The translations under genes and the position numbers were made by a program. This document shows positions 33,583 through 45,205 of a stretch of DNA of 47,476 bases, piece by piece. The stretch comes from JANPJV01 sp031425695. GTDB taxonomy: Bacteria > Pseudomonadota > Gammaproteobacteria > Xanthomonadales > SZUA-5. Under the pieces are notes generated by a model. The model worked only from the letters and a program-made list of their open reading frames with translations, was not told the DNA's origin and made no database searches. The DNA is taken from contig JANPJV010000099.1 of assembly GCA_031425695.1 (NCBI GenBank), positions 1-47,476 of the forward strand, written 5' to 3'. Numbering within the stretch: position 1 is the first letter of the stretch; the number at the start of each line of letters is the position of its first letter.

Positions 33583-35445
33583 TCACCCCTCCAGCTTCTC
33601 CGCCAGCTCCATCCACTCGGTCTCGGCGGATTCGCGTTCGGCGGTGAGGCGCTTCCGTTCGGTCAGCAGACGCTGCAGTTCTTCGGCCTGGTTGCCCGGC
33701 AGGGCGGCGGTGACAGCGAGGCTGTCTTCAATGCGTAGCTCTTCCTGGGTCAGCTTGGCGATGCTGTCTTCGAGCCGCTTGAGGCGATTGCTCATGTTGC
33801 GCCGCTCGCGATGGTCGACGCCGGGACTCGGCGCAGCAACCGGCGCGCTTACGGGAGCCCCGGTGGCACCGGGCGACGCCTCGCCGCGCAACAGGCGCGC
33901 GTAGGCGTCGAGATCGTCCTCGAAGGGCGCGACTTCGCCACGGTAGACGCGTAGATAACGCTCGCAACAGGACTCGAGCAGGCTGCGATCGTGGCTGACC
34001 AGCACAACGGCACCTGGATAGTCCTGCAGCGCCTCGACCAGCGCCGCGCGTGCGGCCATGTCCAGGTGATTGGTAGGCTCGTCGAGCAGCAGCAGGTTGG
34101 GGCGATGGACCAGCAGCAGGGCCAGCGCGAGGCGCGCTTTCTCGCCACCCGAGCGCGGGCCGATCGGGGTGGTCGCCAGCTCGCCGCCGTAGCCGAAGCC
34201 GCCCAGGTAATTGCGTGCAGCCTGCTCGCTCATGCCGGGCATCAACGCTTGCAAGGAAGCCAGCGGCGTTGAATTGGCAGGAAGCTCCTCGACCTGCGAC
34301 TGGGCAAAGTAGCCGATCGCCAGGTCGCGCGCCGCACGCCGCTCGCCGGTCTGCGGCTCGAGCACGCCGGCCAGCAGCTTCATGAGGGTCGACTTGCCCG
34401 CGCCATTGCGCCCGAGCAAGCCGATGCGGTCACCCGGTTCGATGTAGAACGACACGCGCTCGAGCACGCGACGCTCGCCGTAGCCGGCGCTGCAGGCGTC
34501 GATGCGCAGCAGGGGATCAGGCAGCTTGAGCGGATCGGGCACGGTCCAATGGACCTCGCCTTCCTCCGGTGGCACCGGTGCGGAAGTCAGCCGCTCGAGC
34601 GCCTTGACCCGGCTCTGCGCCTGCTTGGCCTTGCTCGCCTTGGCCTTGAAGCGGTCGATGAAGCGCTGCAGGTGGGCGCGATGCGCAGCCACCTGCGCCG
34701 CCTCGCGGCGGGCCTGCTCGATGTGCGCGGCGCGCTGGCGGGCGAAGGCCGAGAAACCGCCGAGATACAGCTCGGCGCTGGTGCCGTCGAGATACAGGGT
34801 ATGCGTGCACACCGCATCGAGAAAGTCGCGGTCATGCGAGATGGTGAGCAAGGTGCCGCGATAGCGCTTGAGCCAGCCTTCCAGCCAGAGCACGGTATCG
34901 AGGTCGAGATGGTTGGTCGGTTCGTCGAGCAGGAGCAGGTCCGAACGCCGCATGAGTGTCCGCGCGAGGGCGAGGCGCATGCGCCAGCCACCGGAAAATT
35001 CATCGACGCCACGCTCGAGATCGGCATCGGAAAAGCCTAAGCCCCGCAGCAGTTGTGCGGCGCGCGATTCCGCATCCCAGTTGCCGGCGTGGTCAAGCGC
35101 CTCGGCCAGCTCGGCCACCTCGTTGCCGTCGCCATGGGCCTGTACGCGCTCCCAGCGCGTACGCAATTGATCCAGCTCGCGGTCTCCGGCAAGCGCATAG
35201 GCGAGCGCAGCGTCGTCGCTGCTCGGCATGTGCTGGGCGACGCTCGCCTGGATCCACTGCGCGGGAACCAGGAGCTCGCCGCCGTCCGCATGAACCTCGC
35301 CCGCAACGGCGGCGAACAGGCTGGACTTGCCGGTGCCATTGCGCCCGACCACGCCGACGCGCGCGCCGGGCGGGATATCGAAGGTCGCGTTGACGATCAG
35401 ATTGCGGCTGCCGCGCGCGATCACCAAGCCACTGGCGCGGATCAC
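33583..35445 (-). CDS. ABC-F family ATPase, YheS type
   Basis: Soluble tandem-ABC ATPase of the ribosome-associated ABC-F group. First domain: Walker A VGRNGTGKSS, signature FSGGWRMRLALAR, Walker B LLLLDEPTNHLDLD. The linker (about 235-300) is Arg/Lys-rich. Second domain: LGRNGAGKST, GPRSGGEKARLALAL, LLLLDEPTNHLDM. A C-terminal coiled coil (about 555-620: RLKRLEDSIAKLTQEEL) is kept. The 620 aa length is close to E. coli YheS (637). A role in resolving stalled translation is known for the family; no antibiotic-resistance signature is visible. Confidence 0.95.
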   Translation of the reverse strand: MIRASGLVIARGSRNLIVNATFDIPPGARVGVVGRNGTGKSSLFAAVAGEVHADGGELLVPAQWIQASVAQHMPSSDDAALAYALAGDRELDQLRTRWERVQAHGDGNEVAELAEALDHAGNWDAESRAAQLLRGLGFSDADLERGVDEFSGGWRMRLALARTLMRRSDLLLLDEPTNHLDLDTVLWLEGWLKRYRGTLLTISHDRDFLDAVCTHTLYLDGTSAELYLGGFSAFARQRAAHIEQARREAAQVAAHRAHLQRFIDRFKAKASKAKQAQSRVKALERLTSAPVPPEEGEVHWTVPDPLKLPDPLLRIDACSAGYGERRVLERVSFYIEPGDRIGLLGRNGAGKSTLMKLLAGVLEPQTGERRAARDLAIGYFAQSQVEELPANSTPLASLQALMPGMSEQAARNYLGGFGYGGELATTPIGPRSGGEKARLALALLLVHRPNLLLLDEPTNHLDMAARAALVEALQDYPGAVVLVSHDRSLLESCCERYLRVYRGEVAPFEDDLDAYARLLRGEASPGATGAPVSAPVAAPSPGVDHRERRNMSNRLKRLEDSIAKLTQEELRIEDSLAVTAALPGNQAEELQRLLTERKRLTAERESAETEWMELAEKLEG

Positions 35446-35480
35446 GGGTTCTGCCCCGTAGCAGGGTGCTGGCTATACGT

Positions 35481-35552
35481 GGGTGCGGACCTTGTCCGAA
35501 CGCTTTTCGGTGAACCCATCAAAGAGCGTTCGGACAAGGTCCGAACCCGCAC
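35481..35552. repeat. Dispersed palindrome, family H, copy 2
   Basis: Left arm GTGCGGACCTTGTCCGAACGCT (35483-35504) and right arm AGCGTTCGGACAAGGTCCGA then ACCCGCAC. Same family as 8275-8343 and 40459-40484. It lies in the 311-bp divergent gap between the ABC-F and FKBP genes. Further on, GGTGTAT (35602-35608) and ATACACC (35635-35641) form a short inverted pair. No gene is seen in the gap. Confidence 0.87.
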
Positions 35553-35756
35553 AGAGCAAAAGTCGCTCCGCGGACCCTGCACTCGCCAGGAAGTTCCGCA
35601 AGGTGTATAGGTGGGTGTTTGCTGAAGTTCATTCATACACCGCAGAATAGCGGGCTTCGGAGATCGAAGGGCCAGCCGAGTGCCAAACGTCAGCCGAACC
35701 GCTACACCCGCGTAGCGTATCCACCCCTCGTGCCACCACTTTTTAAGGAACACCTG

Positions 35757-36464
35757 ATGAAATTTTTGCTCGCACGTAGCGCGCTGGCGCTTGCCCTGGG
35801 CGCGGTCCTGTTCGCGTCGCCGGTCCTGGCAGCCGATCCCTCATTGAAGACCGAAAAGGACAAGCAGAGCTACATGGTCGGCATGTCGTTCGGCAAGCAG
35901 TTGCGCGAAATCAAGGACGACGTTGACCTGACGGTCGTGCAGGCTGGCCTCGCCGATGCGTTCGGTGGTGCCACCACGAAGCTGACCGAAGCCGAAGCGC
36001 AGACCATCAGCGGCGAATTCCGCACCATGCTGCAGTCCAAGCGCGAAGCCGAGAAGGCCAAGGCCGGCGGCGAGAACCAGAAGAAGGGCGACGAATTCCT
36101 CGCCAAGAACAAGACTGCGGCGGGCGTCAAGACCACCGAAAGCGGCCTGCAGTACTCGGTCATGACCGAAGGCAAGGGCGTCAAGCCCAAGGCCAACGAC
36201 CAGGTCAAGGTGCATTACGTCGGCACTCTGCTCAACGGCACCAAGTTCGACTCCAGCATCGACCGCGGCCAGCCGGCCACCTTCCCGCTGAACGGCGTGA
36301 TCCCGGGCTGGACCGAAGGCCTGCAGCTGATGCCGGTCGGCAGCAAGTACAAGTTCTTCATTCCGGGCAAGCTTGCCTACGGTCCGGAAGGCCAGCCGGC
36401 CGGCGGCATCGGCCCGAACGAAGTGCTGGTCTTCGAAGTCGAGCTGCTGGAAATCCTGAACTGA
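35757..36464 (+). CDS. FKBP-type peptidyl-prolyl isomerase, Mip/FkpA type
   Basis: Periplasmic proline isomerase and chaperone of 235 aa. A signal peptide (1-22, ending SPVLA) is followed by the N-terminal dimerisation domain (KDKQSYMVGMSFGKQLREI), a long connecting helix rich in Glu/Lys, and a C-terminal FKBP domain from about residue 125 (VKVHYVGTLLNGTKFDSSID...GEVELLEI-type end). Start ATG at 35757 has AAGGAA 6 bp upstream. A strong terminator hairpin follows. Confidence 0.94.
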   Translation: MKFLLARSALALALGAVLFASPVLAADPSLKTEKDKQSYMVGMSFGKQLREIKDDVDLTVVQAGLADAFGGATTKLTEAEAQTISGEFRTMLQSKREAEKAKAGGENQKKGDEFLAKNKTAAGVKTTESGLQYSVMTEGKGVKPKANDQVKVHYVGTLLNGTKFDSSIDRGQPATFPLNGVIPGWTEGLQLMPVGSKYKFFIPGKLAYGPEGQPAGGIGPNEVLVFEVELLEILN

Positions 36465-36487
36465 TCATTTTAATGATCGAGTGAAAG

Positions 36488-36515
36488 AAGGCCGCCGCAA
36501 GGCGGCCTTTTCTTT
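36488..36515 (+). terminator. Intrinsic terminator after the FKBP gene
   Basis: AAGGCCGCC-GCAA-GGCGGCCTT, a perfect 9-bp stem with a GCAA tetraloop, followed by TTCTTT. A weaker hairpin (GATCATT/AATGATC, 36463-36478) overlaps the stop region. The best intrinsic terminator in the window. Confidence 0.88.
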
Positions 36516-36657
36516 GGAGTGCGTCGCTCCGCGCCGCTTTGGGTAAGGCGACGCGCTTTGGACGCGCGGCGTCCTGCGGCGGCGAACGCCCGAGGCGTGC
36601 CGAGGGCCGGACGCACGCCAAGAAGCTGAAAAGAGGCGCGGAGCGCCGCACTCCAAA
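36513..36657. repeat. Dispersed palindrome, family G, copy 2
   Basis: Outer arms TTTGGAGTGCGTCGCTCCGC and GCGGAGCGCCGCACTCCAAA. The centre holds several shorter GC-rich inverted segments. Same arms as the perfect hairpin at 15931-15970. It starts inside the T-tract of the preceding terminator and ends 66 bp before ugd. Confidence 0.86.
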
Positions 36658-36723
36658 GTTGCCAGCGCATGGCTATAGTCAGCTCCCTTCGGGCGCAACG
36701 ACCTCCCAGGAAGCAGTCACCAC

Positions 36724-38073
36724 ATGCGTGTAGCGATTTTCGGAACCGGATACGTCGGACTCGTCACGGGGGCCTGCCTCGCCGAAGTCGGCAATCAGGT
36801 CATCTGCGTCGACATCGATGTCGCCAAGATCGACGGGCTGAATCGCGGCCAGATCCCCATCTTCGAACCGGGGCTCGAGGACATGGTCGAACGCAATCGC
36901 GCCAACGGCTCGCTGCGCTTCACCACCGATGCGCGCACCGCGGTCGGGTTTGCAGAAATCATCTTCATCGCGGTTGGGACGCCGCCGGACGAAGACGGCA
37001 GCGCCGACCTGCGCTATGTCCTCGGCGTTGCGCGCGAGATCGGCACCCATCTCGGCCGCTATGCGGTGGTGGTCAACAAGTCCACGGTGCCGGTCGGGAC
37101 TGCCGACAAAGTGCGCGTCTGCCTCGCCAAGGCGCTCTCCGAGCGTGGGGTCGAGATCGAATTCGACGTCGTTTCCAACCCGGAATTCCTGAAGGAAGGC
37201 GACGCGATCAAGGACTGCATGAAGCCGGATCGCATCGTCATTGGCTCCGGCAGCGCGCGCGCCGTGCGTGCGCTCAAGCAGTTGTACGCGCCCTTCAATC
37301 GCAACCACGAACGCATGGTGCTGATGGATGAGCGTTCGGCCGAGCTCACCAAGTACGCGGCCAATGCAATGCTCGCGACCAAGATCAGTTTCATGAACGA
37401 GCTCGCCAATATTGCCGAGCGCGTCGGCGCCGACATCGAATCGGTGCGCATCGGCATCGGCTCGGATCCGCGCATCGGCTATGCCTTCATCTATCCCGGC
37501 ATCGGCTATGGCGGCTCCTGCTTTCCCAAGGACGTGCAGGCACTCGGGCGTACCGCGGGCCAGGTCGGCTATTCGACGCGCATCCTGGATGCCGTCGAAG
37601 CGGTGAACTACGACCAGAAGGGCAAGCTCTTCGAGCTGATCTCCAAGCATTTCGAAGGCCAGCTCGCCGGGCGCACGATCGCGCTCTGGGGCCTGTCCTT
37701 CAAGCCCAACACCGATGACATGCGCGAGGCCCCGAGCCGCACGCTGATCGAGGCGCTGCTCGCCGCCGGCGCACGGGTCCGCGCATACGATCCCGAAGCG
37801 CGCGAAGAGGCCGGGCGCGTAATCGGTGAACGCCCGGACGTGGTGTTTGCAGAAGACGCCGCCGACGCAGTACTGGGCGCCGATGCGCTCGCCATCGTCA
37901 CCGAGTGGAAGGTCTTCTGGAGCCCCGACTTCGCCCAGCTGGCCGAGTCGCTCAAGGAAAAAGTGATCTTCGACGGCCGCAACATCTTCGACCCCAAAGC
38001 CCTCGAAGCCGCCGGCAACGCCTACAACGGCAACGGCCGCGGCCGCAGCGTCGCCCGCCCAGACTTCGCTTGA
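36724..38073 (+). CDS. ugd: UDP-glucose 6-dehydrogenase
   Basis: NAD-dependent two-step oxidation of UDP-glucose to UDP-glucuronate for extracellular polysaccharide or lipopolysaccharide. The Rossmann motif is VAIFGTGYVGLVTG and the catalytic cysteine lies in GYGGSCFPKDVQAL. NEL and KFSF-type substrate segments and the C-terminal UDP-binding domain (LSFKPNTDDMREAPS) are present. Length 449 aa is normal. It is followed by a UDP-glucuronate decarboxylase, so the two make UDP-xylose together. TATAGT at 36674-36679 is a possible -10. Confidence 0.97.
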   Translation: MRVAIFGTGYVGLVTGACLAEVGNQVICVDIDVAKIDGLNRGQIPIFEPGLEDMVERNRANGSLRFTTDARTAVGFAEIIFIAVGTPPDEDGSADLRYVLGVAREIGTHLGRYAVVVNKSTVPVGTADKVRVCLAKALSERGVEIEFDVVSNPEFLKEGDAIKDCMKPDRIVIGSGSARAVRALKQLYAPFNRNHERMVLMDERSAELTKYAANAMLATKISFMNELANIAERVGADIESVRIGIGSDPRIGYAFIYPGIGYGGSCFPKDVQALGRTAGQVGYSTRILDAVEAVNYDQKGKLFELISKHFEGQLAGRTIALWGLSFKPNTDDMREAPSRTLIEALLAAGARVRAYDPEAREEAGRVIGERPDVVFAEDAADAVLGADALAIVTEWKVFWSPDFAQLAESLKEKVIFDGRNIFDPKALEAAGNAYNGNGRGRSVARPDFA

Positions 38074-38108
38074 GCTTTACGCGCCGGCGGGCAAAGTCGA
38101 AGTTAGAG

Positions 38109-38258
38109 CAAAAGCGGGAAAGGAAGGAAATCCAAGGGGAAGAGCAAGAAAATCTATGGAGAGCAATGGATGGGGGATGCGAGCGCGCCGACATGGGCTG
38201 CTTCCCTAAGATTTTCTTTCTTTTCTCCTTAGATTTTCTTCCCTCCCGCACTTTTTGA
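38109..38258. repeat. Dispersed palindrome, family D, copy 1
   Basis: The left arm is polypurine (GCGGGAAAGGAAGGAAATCC, then AAGAAAATCTATGG). The right arm is polypyrimidine (CCCTAAGATTTTCTTTC, then CCTTAGATTTTCTTCCCTCC). Same family as 45052-45205. It separates ugd from the UDP-xylose synthase gene. Confidence 0.83.
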
Positions 38259-38292
38259 TCTTTGCTTGGTTTCAAGACTCACACGAGGTCAC

Positions 38293-39264
38293 ATGCGCGA
38301 AATCAGTCGTAAACGGATTCTGGTCACGGGTGGGGCAGGTTTTTTGGGCTCGCATCTGTGTGAGCGGCTGTTGGCGCAGGGGCACGATGTGCTGTGTGTA
38401 GATAATTTCTATACCGGCACGAAGGGCAATGTCGAACACCTCGTCGGGAACACACGTTTCGAGCTGATGCGGCACGACGTGACTTTCCCGTTGTATGTCG
38501 AGGTCGACGAGATCTACAACCTGGCTTGTCCGGCGTCGCCGATCCATTACCAGCACGATCCGGTCCAGACCACGAAGACCAGCGTGCACGGCGCGATCAA
38601 CATGCTCGGGCTCGCGAAACGGGTCAAGGCGAAGATCCTGCAGGCCTCAACGAGCGAGGTCTATGGCGACCCGAAAGTGCATCCGCAACCCGAATCGTAT
38701 TGGGGCAACGTCAATCCGATCGGGATTCGCTCCTGCTACGACGAGGGCAAGCGCTGCGCCGAGACACTGTTTTTCGACTATCACCGCCAGCACCAGCTGC
38801 GCATCAAGGTGGCGCGCATCTTCAACACGTACGGGCCGCGCATGCACCCGAACGATGGCCGCGTGGTTTCCAACTTTGCGGTGCAGGCGCTGCGTGGCGA
38901 GCCATTGAGTGTCTATGGCGCCGGCTTGCAGACGCGTTCTTTCTGCTATGTCGACGATCTGGTCGAGGGCCTGATCCGGCTGATGAACTCGCCGGACGAC
39001 TTCATCGGTCCGGTCAACCTCGGCAACCCGGGCGAGTTCACGATTCTCGAGCTGGCGCAGAAAGTACTCGCGATCACCGGTTCCTCGTCGACCATCGAAT
39101 ACAACCCGCTGCCGGCCGATGACCCGACCCAGCGCCGTCCGGTCATCGACCTGGCGCGCAATGCGCTCGGCTGGGAGCCGACGATCAGCCTCGACCAGGG
39201 CCTCCCGGCCACGGTACGACACTTCGCCAAGCTGCTCGGAGTGAGCCTGCCGCAGGCGGCCTGA
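38293..39264 (+). CDS. UDP-glucuronate decarboxylase (UDP-xylose synthase)
   Basis: Extended short-chain dehydrogenase that converts UDP-glucuronate to UDP-xylose. NAD-binding GGAGFLGSHLCERLL, catalytic Ser/Thr in ASTSEVYGDP, and the YxxxK pair in CYDEGKRCAE. Length 323 aa fits bacterial UXS. Start ATG at 38293 has GAGG 5 bp upstream; the open frame extends 27 bp upstream without a ribosome site. ArnA-type C4-decarboxylases share the fold but are fused to a formyltransferase, absent here. Confidence 0.93.
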   Translation: MREISRKRILVTGGAGFLGSHLCERLLAQGHDVLCVDNFYTGTKGNVEHLVGNTRFELMRHDVTFPLYVEVDEIYNLACPASPIHYQHDPVQTTKTSVHGAINMLGLAKRVKAKILQASTSEVYGDPKVHPQPESYWGNVNPIGIRSCYDEGKRCAETLFFDYHRQHQLRIKVARIFNTYGPRMHPNDGRVVSNFAVQALRGEPLSVYGAGLQTRSFCYVDDLVEGLIRLMNSPDDFIGPVNLGNPGEFTILELAQKVLAITGSSSTIEYNPLPADDPTQRRPVIDLARNALGWEPTISLDQGLPATVRHFAKLLGVSLPQAA

Positions 39265-39288
39265 GGCCAAGCGCCGCGCGTTTGGTCA

Positions 39289-39336
39289 GGGTCGCAAGCC
39301 GAGAAGCGACCCTCTCCCTTGAAGCATGGGAGAGGG
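39289..39336 (+). terminator. Tandem hairpins after the UDP-xylose synthase gene
   Basis: GGGTCGC (39289-39295) / GCGACCC (39306-39312), followed by CCCTCTCCC (39310-39318) / GGGAGAGGG (39328-39336). The hairpins overlap by three bases and may be alternatives. This is the start of a 393-bp gap without a recognisable gene. Confidence 0.55.
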
Positions 39337-39485
39337 CAGCACTCGGCGGGGCAGTTCTGACGATCGGCGGGCGTCTGAACGCGGAATTCATTTTTGCCGC
39401 CACGGGCACGTTCGGACTGTGGCGTCAAGCTTGTTGGCGTTCCCGGCTTTCTTTACACTCGCTCTCCCCATGGTTCCCAAGTGCG

Positions 39486-39523
39486 TTTCTCACTCGCCAC
39501 GAAGCTTCGAATGGCGAGAGAAA
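39486..39523. repeat. Hairpin in the leader of the RfaH-like gene
   Basis: TTTCTC-ACTCGCCA-CGAAGCTTCG-AATGGCG-AGAGAAA: an imperfect stem with the inner palindrome CGAAGCTTCG. It lies 135 bp before the GTG start. It could be part of a transcript end or a leader structure; no match to another repeat in the window. Confidence 0.5.
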
Positions 39524-39657
39524 AGTGCACCCTTGAGAGCCGGCTTGTCTCCCAGGCGCCGCCAGTTTTCCTACGAAAACTGCCGCCGTCGCTGGAGGGC
39601 CGCCCGTCTGAGCAACGGTGGTTCGCACTCGCCAGACTGCAGGAGAGGACAGCGATC

Positions 39658-40164
39658 GTGAAGTGGTATGTCGTCAACACCCGTCCCCGCGAAGAAACCC
39701 GCGCCGTCGAGCACCTGACCCGCGAGGGTTACCAGTGCTTGTACCCGCGCATTCGCCGCACTCTGCGCACCACCAAGGGTGTCGTTGATCGCGTCGAATC
39801 CCTATTCCCCAACTATTTGTTCCTGCACGCCAATCCGATGACCGACAACCTGGCACGGGTGCGCTCCACGCGCGGCGTGCGCAACCTGGTTCGTTTCGGC
39901 CTCGAACCGGCCGAAGTGCCGCCGGATGTGATCGGCGAGCTGCAGTTCCTTGGTGACAAGCAGAGCGGTGTGATCAAGCTGACCGGTGCGGCGCGGCAAG
40001 CCGTTGCTGCCAAGTTTGCCGACAGCGCGCTGGTCGATTTCAGTGGTGTATTTTTGACCTCGGATGGTTCAGAGCGCGTGATTCTTTTGATGCGCGTGCT
40101 CGGCGAATACAACAAGGTCAATCTTCCGGAAGACCAGCTCGAAGGTTCTCAGGCAGCCGCCTGA
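39658..40164 (+). CDS. RfaH-like NusG paralogue
   Basis: Specialised antitermination factor of 168 aa. The NGN domain shows WYVVNTRPREETRAVEHL, then SLFPNYLFLHA and RGVRNLVRFG, close to RfaH. The C-terminal domain (residues about 115-160) has a weakened KOW consensus, as in RfaH. GTG start at 39658 with AGGAGAGG upstream; the open frame continues upstream through the leader but without a ribosome site. It follows two UDP-sugar genes, so control of a polysaccharide operon is plausible. I found no ops element in its own leader. Confidence 0.9.
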   Translation: MKWYVVNTRPREETRAVEHLTREGYQCLYPRIRRTLRTTKGVVDRVESLFPNYLFLHANPMTDNLARVRSTRGVRNLVRFGLEPAEVPPDVIGELQFLGDKQSGVIKLTGAARQAVAAKFADSALVDFSGVFLTSDGSERVILLMRVLGEYNKVNLPEDQLEGSQAAA

Positions 40165-40242
40165 GCCCCGAGCCTCGGCGCTTTCACGTTAGACGGCGTA
40201 GTCTTTGTCCCCATTGACTACGCTTTAAAGGCTAAACGATAG

Positions 40243-41055
40243 ATGGGTCTTTCGCTGCGGGATCAGTTGATCCAGGCGGGCTTCGCCCAACCCAAGCCGG
40301 AACCACCGCCGGCACGCCCTGAGCGCGGCCATGGCGGCAAGCCCGGTGACCGTAACGCGCAGGGACGCCCGAACGATCGCAACAACGGGCGCCGGCCGGA
40401 TCAGCGGTCGGGGACGCCTGGGGACAGGAATGTCCGAACAGGGTCTGGGCCGGACGAGAGCGTCCGGACAAGGTCCGGACCCACCAAGGCCGGACCCACC
40501 AAGGCCGGGCCCACCAAGGCCGGGCCTGACCAGGCCGGGCCGGCCAATGCCCGACCCAGCAAGGCCGGACCCACCAGGCCCGCTGCCGCCAAGGCACCCA
40601 ACCTACCACGCGATCCCAATAGGGAACCGTCGCTCGCCGCTGCGTACAACGCGCGCGCCGAGACCGAGAAGCGTGAGCGCGAGCAGGCACAGAAGCTGGC
40701 CCAGGAAGAGGTCGTGCGCAAGCGCGAGCAGCGCCTGAAGCTGAGCGCGCTGGTTGTCGGCAAGCAAGTCAACGTGCCGCTGTCCGAGCACACGCGCAAC
40801 TTCATGTATGGCAAGAAGATTCGCAAGGTCAACGTCACCGCCGAGCAGTTCCTGCAGCTCAACAGCGGCGAACTGGGCGTGGTCCAGGTCGACGGCCGCT
40901 TCATGATCCTGCCTGCTGAGATCATGGTCGAGGTGCTTAGCCTAGGCCGCCAGTTCATCGCCTTGTTCGTCCCGGAAGGCATCGGTGCCTCCGATAACCC
41001 CGACGACGATTACAGCGACCCTCGCTACAAGGTGCCGGACGATCTGGTCTGGTGA
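40243..41055 (+). CDS. DUF2058 protein (YaiL-like) with an inserted repeat
   Basis: Family of unknown function, similar to E. coli YaiL (171 aa). Both conserved ends are here: N-terminal LSLRDQLIQAGFAQPK, then, after a 100-residue insert, KREREQAQKLAQEE through the C-terminal KVPDDLVW. At 270 aa the protein is about 100 residues longer than usual, and the excess lies at about 25-125: a Gly/Pro/Arg-rich stretch, a family H repeat arm (40459-40484) and a 15-bp tandem array encoding (GPTKA)n. The frame is intact, so the insert is tolerated. A nucleic-acid-binding role would fit the charged composition but is inferred. Confidence 0.88.
   Translation: MGLSLRDQLIQAGFAQPKPEPPPARPERGHGGKPGDRNAQGRPNDRNNGRRPDQRSGTPGDRNVRTGSGPDESVRTRSGPTKAGPTKAGPTKAGPDQAGPANARPSKAGPTRPAAAKAPNLPRDPNREPSLAAAYNARAETEKREREQAQKLAQEEVVRKREQRLKLSALVVGKQVNVPLSEHTRNFMYGKKIRKVNVTAEQFLQLNSGELGVVQVDGRFMILPAEIMVEVLSLGRQFIALFVPEGIGASDNPDDDYSDPRYKVPDDLVW
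40459..40484 (+). repeat. Family H arm inside the DUF2058 coding sequence
   Basis: Identical over 26 bases to 8320-8345 (core GCGTCCGGACAAGGTCCGGA). The upstream partner arm is degraded (GGACAGGAATGTCCGAACAG and GGCCGGACGAG, 40421-40457). It is read in frame as SVRTRSGPT. Confidence 0.87.
40477..40581 (+). repeat. 15-bp tandem array in the DUF2058 gene
   Basis: Seven units of 15 bp: GGACCCACCAAGGCC twice exactly, then GGGCCCACCAAGGCC and four increasingly divergent units. They encode GPTKA pentapeptides. The first unit begins inside the right arm of the family H sequence (GGACCCACC), so the array appears to have grown from the repeat's end. Confidence 0.9.
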
Positions 41056-41090
41056 GGGCGGATGTTGGCTGCGATGCGCCGAGGCTCTTC

Positions 41091-41194
41091 GTAGGTCATG
41101 TTGGGCCCGCCAGGGCGCTACTTGACGATCTCGATCCGACTGGCGACAAAGGCAAACGCGTCAAGTAGACCGCTGCGCGGTCAACATGACCTAC
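41091..41194. repeat. Dispersed palindrome, family E, copy 3
   Basis: Starts GTAGGTCATGTTGGGCCCGC and ends GCGCGGTCAACATGACCTAC, with inner arms CTACTTGACG / CGTCAAGTAG. It shares the inner arms with 30376-30464 and the outer left arm with 22025-22044. It sits between the convergent DUF2058 and metH genes. Confidence 0.9.
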
Positions 41195-41196
41195 CG

Positions 41197-41223
41197 GTGA
41201 TTTTGTGGCTCCAAACCACAAAA

Positions 41224-41227
<4 letters not shown>
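41197..41227 (-). terminator. Hairpin spanning the metH stop codon
   Basis: GTGATTTTGTGG (41197-41208), loop CTCCAAA, CCACAAAATCAC (41216-41227): a perfect 12-bp stem. The metH TGA (41226-41224) is inside the stem. It is adjacent to repeat E3 and may serve as a transcript end for metH. Confidence 0.65.
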
Positions 41228-44976
<3,749 letters not shown>

Positions 44977-45051
44977 CGCGCGAGTCTAGCAGACAGACGT
45001 CTGGACGGCTCATCGATCTATTGCGATGAAGCGATGGATGGTGAAGCTAAA

Positions 45052-45205
45052 AAGGGCGGGACACGAAGAAAATCTAAGGAAAAGCAGCAAGAAGATCTAA
45101 GGAAGGCAAAAGTTCCGAAGGGGGAGGCGACACCTCGATTCAGGTCGGTCGACTTCCTTAGGTTTTCTTTCTTTACCCTTGGATTTTTCTTCGCGTCACG
45201 CCCTT
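45052..45205. repeat. Dispersed palindrome, family D, copy 2
   Basis: Left arm AAGGGCGGGACACGAAGAAA then ATCTAAGGAAAAG. Right arm CTTCCTTAGGTTTTCTTTC and CCTTGGATTTTTCTTCGCG then TCACGCCCTT. It lies between metH and the ArsR gene and extends across the last 10 codons and stop of the latter (45173-45205). Confidence 0.85.

Noticed and set aside
44977..45051. Possible cobalamin riboswitch in front of metH.
   Set aside because: The leader is too short before repeat D2 and no B12-box-like sequence is seen.
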